64,000 nucleotides of DNA from UBA5364 sp050259235. GTDB lineage: Bacteria; Bacillota_I; Bacilli_A; RF39; UBA660. The number at the start of each line of letters is the position of its first letter. Within the stretch, counting starts at the first letter, position 1. A program made the translations under genes and the position numbers. The stretch lies in NCBI GenBank assembly GCA_050259235.1, contig JBLNAG010000002.1, positions 248,001 through 312,000 of the forward strand, read 5' to 3'. This document shows, one piece after another, positions 58,027 through 64,000 of this stretch. The notes beneath the pieces were generated by a model. The model saw only the letters and a program-made list of their open reading frames with translations. It searched no databases and was not told where the DNA came from.

Positions 58027-59105
58027 AAACTTTTATTTAATAAAACATCTTTAGTACTTTCTTTACCACCACGATTGTATTTTATTTTGATAGTATCACC
58101 TACTGCATATTTATATAATACAAATCTTAAATGAGCAACACTTTTAATAGCAGTGCCATCTATTTCAGTGATTACATCGCCCGGTCTTAAATCAGCTACT
58201 TTAGCAGGTGAATCATTACTAACAGTGGCAATGACAGCACCTTGATTAACACTATCATCAATATCAATGCGATAATAATTTAATTGACCATAATCGTCAA
58301 GATCTAACAATTCCACTCCTAAAAGTGGTCTTTTTATTTCTTCACCTTTTTCTAGTCTATCTACTGTGGCCATTGCTAATTCAACTGGTATAGCAAAACC
58401 CATACTTTCAATTTCATCCTTAACTAATTTCAAGGAATTAATACCAACTACTTCACCATTAATATCACATAATGGGCCTCCACTATTACCTGGGTTGATT
58501 GCTGCATCTGTTTGAAGTACTTCCATCATAAAGGTACCTTTGTCAGCTAAATCTACTTCAACAGTACGATCTTTTCCAGATAATATACCTTTAGTAACAG
58601 TCCCCATATATGTCTTTCCTAATGGAGAACCAACAGTAAATAATGAATCTCCTAAATTTAATTCAGTACTTGCTCCTATTTTTGCTACTTGCAAGACAGT
58701 ATTAACATCAACTGATAAAACAGCAATGTCAGCAAATTCATCACTACCTAAAATAGTAGCATCTACTATTTCTCCGGCTGTATTAACTACTTGTACTTTA
58801 TTTGCGCCGTCAATAACATGATGGTTTGTAATTAAATATCCAAATTTATCATCCTTTTTATATATAAAACCAGTTCCAGTACTAATTAATCTACTATCTT
58901 CATATGATTCCACATATAAAACAGCATCATATACTTTTTCCACACCACTTTTAATAGTGTTTGTTTCGGTAACATTAACATTCTTTACCTCTTCTTTTAT
59001 TGTCCTACCACTGATCGGTAAATAATAGAAAACAGCGACTGTTCCAATAATTCCTACAAAAAATGATAATATTACAGCTGTTGCAAAAACGCTTTTTTCT
59101 CGCAT
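58014..59105 (-). CDS. HtrA/DegP-like serine protease with one PDZ domain
   Basis: A 363-residue membrane-anchored quality-control protease. Anchor helix near residues 8-30. Trypsin-like domain with His96 (ITNHHVI), Asp126 (EFADIAVL) and Ser208 (NPGNSGGPL). PDZ domain from about 265 (VIATVSNDSPAKVADLRPGD VITEIDG). It degrades or refolds misfolded exported proteins outside the membrane. Starts behind AGGAGGTTTAT. Its position next to 20 kb of secreted-protein genes may be functional, but it is transcribed separately. Confidence 0.95.
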   Translation of the reverse strand: MREKSVFATAVILSFFVGIIGTVAVFYYLPISGRTIKEEVKNVNVTETNTIKSGVEKVYDAVLYVESYEDSRLISTGTGFIYKKDDKFGYLITNHHVIDGANKVQVVNTAGEIVDATILGSDEFADIAVLSVDVNTVLQVAKIGASTELNLGDSLFTVGSPLGKTYMGTVTKGILSGKDRTVEVDLADKGTFMMEVLQTDAAINPGNSGGPLCDINGEVVGINSLKLVKDEIESMGFAIPVELAMATVDRLEKGEEIKRPLLGVELLDLDDYGQLNYYRIDIDDSVNQGAVIATVSNDSPAKVADLRPGDVITEIDGTAIKSVAHLRFVLYKYAVGDTIKIKYNRGGKESTKDVLLNKSLEDK

Positions 59106-59114
59106 ATAAACCTC

Positions 59115-60047
59115 CTACTTAATATTCGTAATATCCTTCCAATTATTTGGAAATCCAATCTTATTCAATATAGCATTTAATGGCACAATGTCTACTTTAC
59201 CATCTAATACATCTACTTCATAACTAATTTCATTAATCAATTCTTTAAATTCATCACAACTAAGCATTTGACACAGAATTATCACTAAAGCAAATAAATC
59301 GTTTTTGCCATAGTTATATTCATCATTAGTCATTTCAATATCTAATTGATAATGACATTTATTATCAGGAATTGCACGTTGTGTTCTATGATCATATAAA
59401 ATATCCTCATGAGCACACAAATTTCTATAATTTGAAAGAAGCGATAAATATATATCCAAAGTCTCAATATCAACATTATACATTTCTGAAATTGTTATTT
59501 GATCATTCTCTTTTAGTATACTAAATAATTCGGAAACAATTCCAAAAGACAAAACTTTTACCGAAACCCACATTGGAATATATCCATAATTACTTAAATA
59601 ATGCATAGTCGCACTATGTTGTCTTCCATTAACCCTAACTTGTCTTTTCATTTTTGATAGTATATCTCTTACTTGCCTTGATTTTAAAATATCTTGAGTA
59701 AAGTTCTTAGGATTTAAGTAATCTTTTTCCATATAACCATATTTTTTAGATAATTGATAACTGATAATAGATTTAATATTATTTTCAATAATCAATATAT
59801 ACTTAAACATTATATTTCTTAATCTTCTATCAAATACGAACATTGCATACAATTCTTCAAATGTTGTTCCCTCAATAAACTTTATATCCTTATATGAGCG
59901 CATAAATAAATGCCTATACCCACTAATAAAGAAATAGTTTTCACGAAAAAGAATCGATTTTGCCTTATCGATATCATTTATCACTAATCCTTTAGATCTT
60001 AATATTTCTATTTGTTCATCGAGATTTTTAAATACCTTATTCCTCAT
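59115..60047 (-). CDS. Abi-family protein (AbiD/AbiF type, HEPN)
   Basis: A 310-residue cytoplasmic protein starting three bases after GGTGAT. Abi_2 family features: LDEQIEILRSKGLVINDIDK at the N-terminus, ENYFFISGYRHLF near residue 37, FDRRLRNIMFKYILIIENNI near 75. The HEPN RNase-type motif RNxxAH is present in LLSNYRNLCAHEDILYDHRT near 210. Relatives abort phage infection, presumably by cutting RNA. A single gene, without restriction or toxin-antitoxin partners beside it. Confidence 0.85.
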   Translation of the reverse strand: MRNKVFKNLDEQIEILRSKGLVINDIDKAKSILFRENYFFISGYRHLFMRSYKDIKFIEGTTFEELYAMFVFDRRLRNIMFKYILIIENNIKSIISYQLSKKYGYMEKDYLNPKNFTQDILKSRQVRDILSKMKRQVRVNGRQHSATMHYLSNYGYIPMWVSVKVLSFGIVSELFSILKENDQITISEMYNVDIETLDIYLSLLSNYRNLCAHEDILYDHRTQRAIPDNKCHYQLDIEMTNDEYNYGKNDLFALVIILCQMLSCDEFKELINEISYEVDVLDGKVDIVPLNAILNKIGFPNNWKDITNIK

Positions 60048-60108
60048 GATATCACCTACTATATAAGTATAACATATTCCCGATAAAAAAATACAAATTT
60101 TTTAATCA

Positions 60109-60768
60109 TTACACTTCATCAAAATATTTTATTAGAGCATTAATAATTGTCTTTGACACCTTTTTCTGATAACTATCTTGTTTTAATAAGTATCGGTCAT
60201 TTGGATTACTAATATATCCAATTTCTAATAGAACCCCCGGAACCTTTACTCTCTTACTCAAATACATATCCGTAATTTCTTTTATCTTACGTCTAGAATA
60301 TAAACTCTTTCTAAATTCATCCTGAATTGTTTTAGCTAAGAGTTGATTTTTTTCATTAATATCATCATAAAATACCTGCCCACCTCTCCACGTACTAGAA
60401 GTTTCAGCATTCAAATGAATAGATAAATACAAATCACATTCTGATTTATTAATTAAATTACCTCTCCTAGATAAATCACTACGTTTACGATTGATAGTAT
60501 TAGGAACAGCTAAATCATAATCTCCTTCGCGTGTTAAATACACAATAGCACCTAGCTTTTCTAATTCTACCTGTAACTTCTTACTGATAGCTAAATTAAT
60601 ATCTGATTCTTTTAAATCTTTATATATGGCCCCCGGATCCAATCCACCATGTCCAGGATCAAGGTAAATCACTTTACCAAATAAAGGTACATCAATTGCC
60701 CTTACAAATCCAATTGCACATAAACTAACAATAAATAAAAATAAAACACCTATTCTATATTTAAGCAT
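60109..60768 (-). CDS. cwlD: CwlD-like N-acetylmuramoyl-L-alanine amidase
   Basis: A 219-residue Amidase_3 enzyme, the length and layout of CwlD. Signal/anchor residues 6-24. Zinc ligands His40 (YLDPGHGG), Glu54 (DLKESD) and His118 (LYLSIHLNA), catalytic Glu182 (GVLLEIGYIS). In spore formers CwlD strips peptide side chains so that muramic-lactam can form in cortex peptidoglycan, which is needed for germination. Starts behind AGGTGAGTTT. Adjacent genes are unrelated. Confidence 0.85.
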   Translation of the reverse strand: MLKYRIGVLFLFIVSLCAIGFVRAIDVPLFGKVIYLDPGHGGLDPGAIYKDLKESDINLAISKKLQVELEKLGAIVYLTREGDYDLAVPNTINRKRSDLSRRGNLINKSECDLYLSIHLNAETSSTWRGGQVFYDDINEKNQLLAKTIQDEFRKSLYSRRKIKEITDMYLSKRVKVPGVLLEIGYISNPNDRYLLKQDSYQKKVSKTIINALIKYFDEV

Positions 60769-60815
60769 AAACTCACCTAATAAAATATATGTTTTATTTA
60801 ATTTTATATATTAAA

Positions 60816-60847
60816 AAATAAAAGTAGACTTTAATCTACTTTTATTT
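60816..60847 (-). terminator. Rho-independent terminator
   Basis: AAATAAAAGTAGA / TCTACTTTTATTT then T on the minus strand, after the RluA-type gene. Confidence 0.83.
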
Positions 60848-61502
60848 AATCTTTTGAAAATACATTCCAAGGATGTTTGTTTGGTAATTCAGTAGTAAAA
60901 CTTAATAGTTCTTTTGTTACTGGATGAAAGAAAGATAAACTAGTTGCATATAAAGCTATTTGTTCTCCCACTTTACTATTAGTATTATATTTTTGATCGC
61001 CATATAAAGGATAATTACGACTAGAAAATTGAACTCTTATCTGATGTGAACGACCCGTTTTTAAATTAATTTTAACTAATGACATATTATTTTTATAATC
61101 AATTAATTCATAATCTAGAATTGCTTCTTTACCATCTTTATCTATTCTAACAATATTTTTGTTAGTATCTTTTAATAACTTATCAACAAATGTTCCTTTA
61201 TCCGGAACTTTATTCATTACAACAGCATGATATTCTTTTTTCATTTGATGATCTCTAACTTGCTCACTTAACCTTGAAGCACACTTAGAAGTTTTAGCAA
61301 ATACCATTATGCCACCTACTGGTCTATCTAATCTATGGACAAGTCCTAGATAAACATTACCAGGCTTATTATATTTTTTCTTAATATAATCTTTCAGCAT
61401 TGTTAAAAAATCCAAATCTTCGCTTTCATCTTCTTGAACGGGTACATTAATTGGTTTAACAACAACCAATAAATGATTATCTTCATATATTACTTTAATC
61501 AT
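60846..61502 (-). CDS. RluA-family pseudouridine synthase
   Basis: A 218-residue enzyme. I start it at ATG 61500-61502, which overlaps the end of the methyltransferase gene by eight bases; upstream ATGs inside that gene are alternatives. Motif II with the catalytic Asp is GLVHRLDRPVGGIMVFAKT near residue 62, and the RNA-binding KTGRSHQIRVQFSS near 150 is typical. It lacks an S4 domain. It isomerises uridine in rRNA or tRNA; the exact site is not predictable. Coupled to a rRNA methyltransferase-like gene, so an RNA-modification pair. Confidence 0.9.
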   Translation of the reverse strand: MIKVIYEDNHLLVVVKPINVPVQEDESEDLDFLTMLKDYIKKKYNKPGNVYLGLVHRLDRPVGGIMVFAKTSKCASRLSEQVRDHQMKKEYHAVVMNKVPDKGTFVDKLLKDTNKNIVRIDKDGKEAILDYELIDYKNNMSLVKINLKTGRSHQIRVQFSSRNYPLYGDQKYNTNSKVGEQIALYATSLSFFHPVTKELLSFTTELPNKHPWNVFSKD

Positions 61503-62364
61503 TTGTTTCCCATCTACCATATATACCACAAGGTAAAACTAGATTATCTCTAGTAATAGGTAATCCTATTTCTCCAGCATCCACTTTACCATTAGGATAT
61601 AAATGCAAAATAGTAGTTCTTAATATATTTTCTAATACAATACTAGATATACCGGTAGTATATGAATTAATTAAGAAAAATAGTGGTTCATCACTCAATA
61701 TTTTAAGACAAGCATTTATTAAATTATAAATATTATCTTCGAATTTCCAAACTTCTCCATTAGGACCTCTTCCGTAACTAGGCGGATCCATAACAATACC
61801 ATCATATTTATTACCACGACGATATTCTCTTTCAACAAATTTTAAACAATCATCAACCATAAATCTGATTGTATTATTTTCAAGTCCAGATAATTTCATG
61901 TTCTCTTTGGCCCATTCAGTCATTCCTTTAGAGGCATCAACTTGTACTACTTCAGCACCCGCTTTAGAACAAGCCATAGTTGCCGCTCCTGTATAAGCAA
62001 ATAAATTTAATACCTTTACTTTCTTCTTACTATTCTTAATTTTATTCATCATAAAATCCCAGTTAGTTGCTTGTTCAGGAAATAAACCAGTATGCTTAAA
62101 GTTAGTAGGACTTACTTTAAAAGTTAAATCCTTGTATTTAATTGTCCAATAATCAGGTAATTTTGTTTTAAAATCCCAATAACCTCCACCTTTATCAGTT
62201 CGATGGTAATGCCCATCTACTTTATTCCAAGTTTCATTATTAGAAATTATCCACATTGCTTGAGGGTCAGGCCTTCTTAAAGTAACCTTACCCCATCTTT
62301 CTAATTTTTCACCATTACCTGCATCTAAACATTCATAATCTTGCCATTCATTACTTAAGCGCAT
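61495..62364 (-). CDS. RlmI-like class I RNA methyltransferase
   Basis: A 289-residue protein starting behind TTAGGAAGTGAAAT. The catalytic half has SAM motif I in VLNLFAYTGAATMACSKAGA near residue 117, VDASKGMTEWAKEN, then MDPPSYGRGPNGEVWKFEDN near 190 (motif IV, DPPS). The N-terminal third is a shortened substrate domain (KLERWGKVTLRRPDPQAMWI). This is the layout of the RlmI/RlmK branch that methylates cytosine in 23S rRNA, but the PUA domain of RlmI is missing, so the target is open. Sits 10 bases after ldh. Confidence 0.87.
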   Translation of the reverse strand: MRLSNEWQDYECLDAGNGEKLERWGKVTLRRPDPQAMWIISNNETWNKVDGHYHRTDKGGGYWDFKTKLPDYWTIKYKDLTFKVSPTNFKHTGLFPEQATNWDFMMNKIKNSKKKVKVLNLFAYTGAATMACSKAGAEVVQVDASKGMTEWAKENMKLSGLENNTIRFMVDDCLKFVEREYRRGNKYDGIVMDPPSYGRGPNGEVWKFEDNIYNLINACLKILSDEPLFFLINSYTTGISSIVLENILRTTILHLYPNGKVDAGEIGLPITRDNLVLPCGIYGRWETND

Positions 62365-62374
62365 ATTTCACTTC

Positions 62375-63286
62375 CTAATCTTCTACCTTGTTGATAGCTT
62401 CTTTAATAACATTAATAGAATTTATCATTTTATTTTCTTCTTCATCATTTAATTTTAAATATATTCTTTCTCTTAAACCATCCTTATTAATAATAGATGG
62501 CCCACCTACAAAGATATCATTTGTTTTATCATAAGATGATACTGTAATAATACTATTTTCATCACCTAAAATAGCATTAGTAATTCTTACTAAACACATA
62601 CCAATACCATAGTAAGTTGCACCTTTACGGTTAATAATATCATAAGCTGCATTCTTTACATCTAGACATATTTTATCCATATCTTCTTTATTTAAATATT
62701 CATTGATACTTTGGAGTCCAACTCTTGCATTGCTCCATGCTACAAATTCACTATCTCCATGTTCTCCCATTACATATGCATGAACATTTTTAGGATTAAT
62801 ATCTAAGTGACTACCTATCATATAACGTAGTCTTGCAGTATCTAAACTTGTTCCACTACCAATAATCTTTTGATGAGGTAACCCAGAATATTTCCATGTT
62901 AAATAAGTCATAATATCTAACGGATTAGTAGCTATTAAAAATATCCCTTTAAATCCATTATTCATTATTTCAGTAACAATTTTTTTAAATATCTTACTAT
63001 TTTTATTAATCAAATCCATTCTTGTTTCACCTGGATTTTGATTAGCTCCTGCTGCTATACAAATAATATTAGCGTCCCTACAATCAGCATAACTACCTAC
63101 GGTAATTTTAATCCTTGAAGGTGCAAAAGCTAAGCAATGGTTTAAATCCATTACTTCTCCTTCAATTCTCTTAGTATCCAAATCAATTAAGGCTAATTCT
63201 TGAACATTAGTTTTTTGATTTAATAAAGCATAAGCATAACTCATACCTACATTTCCACAACCAATTATTACTACCTTATTATTCAT
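62375..63286 (-). CDS. ldh: L-lactate dehydrogenase
   Basis: A 303-residue NAD-dependent enzyme, starting at ATG 63284-63286; an ATG 12 bases upstream belongs to the GGTGAT ribosome site. The nucleotide loop is VVIIGCGNVGMSYAYAL at residues 5-21, the substrate Arg is in PGETRMDLINKN near 86, and the catalytic His is in VMGEHGDSEFVAWS near 175. It reduces pyruvate to lactate to recycle NADH in fermentation. The GMSYA and DLNHC motifs favour lactate over malate dehydrogenase. Confidence 0.92.
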   Translation of the reverse strand: MNNKVVIIGCGNVGMSYAYALLNQKTNVQELALIDLDTKRIEGEVMDLNHCLAFAPSRIKITVGSYADCRDANIICIAAGANQNPGETRMDLINKNSKIFKKIVTEIMNNGFKGIFLIATNPLDIMTYLTWKYSGLPHQKIIGSGTSLDTARLRYMIGSHLDINPKNVHAYVMGEHGDSEFVAWSNARVGLQSINEYLNKEDMDKICLDVKNAAYDIINRKGATYYGIGMCLVRITNAILGDENSIITVSSYDKTNDIFVGGPSIINKDGLRERIYLKLNDEEENKMINSINVIKEAINKVED

Positions 63287-63330
63287 ATTATCACCCATTT
63301 AATTATAACTTAATTTATTTTAAAATAAAA

Positions 63331-63357
63331 GAAAAAAGTATAACAATGTTATACTCT
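63331..63357 (-). terminator. Terminator of the rplM-rpsI operon
   Basis: AGTATAAC, loop ATT, GTTATACT then T on the minus strand, about 25 bases after the rpsI stop. Confidence 0.85.
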
Positions 63358-63380
63358 TTACAAACTGTTCTATGAAATTT

Positions 63381-63794
63381 TTATCTCTTACTAAATTGTG
63401 GAGCTCTACGAGCTTTCTTAAGACCTGGTTTCTTACGTTCTTTAATTCTAGCATCTCTAGTTACAAAACCAGCACTTTTAAGAATTGTTCTGAAATTTGT
63501 TTCGTTTCCAATATTAGGAGCGTCATATTCTAATAAAGCTCTAGCAATACCTAAACGAATAGCACCAGTTTGACCATTAAATCCGCCACCATTAACTTTT
63601 ACTTCAATATCAAATGATTCTTCAGTATTAGTTAAAACAAGTGGTTGCATAAGGTCAGTTACATTTGTTTCATATGGGAAGAAATCATGTACGTCTCTTC
63701 CGTTAACTGTAATCTTTCCTTTACCTGGTGTTAATCTAACTTGAGCGATAGAAGCTTTTCTACGTCCAGTTCCATTATATATCTTTTTTGCCAT
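63381..63794 (-). CDS. rpsI: 30S ribosomal protein S9
   Basis: A 137-residue protein. N-terminal NGTGRRKASIAQVRLTPGKG, middle VNGGGFNGQTGAIRLGIARA and the conserved C-terminal KERKKPGLKKARRAPQFSKR (SKR end contacts P-site tRNA) identify S9. Starts behind TTAGGAGGGTTTAA, ten bases after the L13 stop, in the standard rplM-rpsI order. Confidence 0.98.
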   Translation of the reverse strand: MAKKIYNGTGRRKASIAQVRLTPGKGKITVNGRDVHDFFPYETNVTDLMQPLVLTNTEESFDIEVKVNGGGFNGQTGAIRLGIARALLEYDAPNIGNETNFRTILKSAGFVTRDARIKERKKPGLKKARRAPQFSKR

Positions 63795-63804
63795 TTAAAC
63801 CCTC

Positions 63805-64000
63805 CTAATTTACTTTCATTTCAACTGGTTGTTGAGCTTGATGTGGATGTTCTGAACCAGCATAAACAAATAATTTTTTATACATTTGTCTTCCTAGTCT
63901 TCCATGTGGAAGCATCCCTTTAATAGCTCTTTCAACCATTTCAACAGGATAGTTATCTTTCATAGTACGAGCAGTTCTTTCTCTTAACCCTCCAGTATAT
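63805..64000 (-). CDS. rplM: 50S ribosomal protein L13, 5' part outside window
   Basis: The last 64 residues of L13 lie in the window: YTGGLRERTARTMKDNYPVE, then MVERAIKGMLPHGRLGRQMY, KKLFVYAGSEHPHQAQQPV and EMKVN before a TAG stop. The KGMLP block is diagnostic. First gene of the rplM-rpsI operon; its start and promoter are beyond position 64000. Confidence 0.95.
   Translation of the reverse strand, partial: YTGGLRERTARTMKDNYPVEMVERAIKGMLPHGRLGRQMYKKLFVYAGSEHPHQAQQPVEMKVN

Overview
The window looks like the chromosome of a strongly AT-rich, endospore-forming Gram-positive bacterium (Bacilli/Firmicutes side, probably an uncultured gut-type lineage). The evidence is SpoIID, CwlD, two CotF-type coat proteins, YjcZ-like micro-proteins, a SleB-type cortex hydrolase and a DUF2935 protein, together with sigma-A promoters of textbook form. 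TGA is used as a stop (for example in the SDR gene at 10610 and in several ATGA overlaps), so the code is standard. Many genes have the ribosome site GGTGAT followed about three bases later by ATG. The GTG inside that site can be mistaken for a start, so I moved many starts downstream.

Layout. 1-3.7 kb: a cut LytTR response regulator, a membrane-anchored protein, an ABC exporter with a perfect sigma-A promoter, and the 3' third of a uracil permease stuck directly behind it. 3.7-8.7 kb: a micro-protein and a complete ribose operon rbsKDACB without a visible rbsR. 8.7-14.4 kb: SpoIID, small membrane and spore-coat genes, an SDR, an HD-domain gene under a promoter crossed by a long inverted repeat, and a broken DUF3795 gene. 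14.5-21.2 kb: a 1615-residue repeat protein overlapping an ALDH-fold gene. 21.4-25.9 kb: metK behind a SAM riboswitch, a three-gene nucleotide-hygiene operon, DUF2935 and a methyltransferase-like gene. 26-30.3 kb: a spore-surface-like locus of micro-proteins, a DUF11-repeat protein and three paralogues of a short helical family. 30.4-37.5 kb: an NRAMP-type transporter, an O-antigen-ligase-like protein, two small genes followed by a shared 3' repeat, tRNA-Trp, a SleB-like hydrolase and an amidase with five LysM domains.

37.7-57.8 kb is the most unusual part: about 20 kb, nearly all on the minus strand, devoted to SipW/TasA-like surface proteins. It encodes at least nine membrane-anchored extracellular proteins, several with the Ala-Trp-Phe type signal segment of SipW substrates. 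It also has one normal SipW peptidase, one SipW fused to a large cytoplasmic helical domain, one SipW relative that has lost its serine, a membrane-anchored McrB-like AAA+ ATPase, a DUF2357-like partner, and a cytoplasmic helical protein with a 50-residue overlapping partner. Five transcription units have promoters sharing a TGTCGAAATATG-like box. I infer a dedicated fibre or surface-layer export and assembly system powered or controlled by the McrB-like ATPase; I know of no described system with this composition.

58-64 kb returns to housekeeping: HtrA protease, an Abi/HEPN protein, CwlD, an RluA pseudouridine synthase, an RlmI-like methyltransferase, L-lactate dehydrogenase, ribosomal protein S9 and the end of L13.
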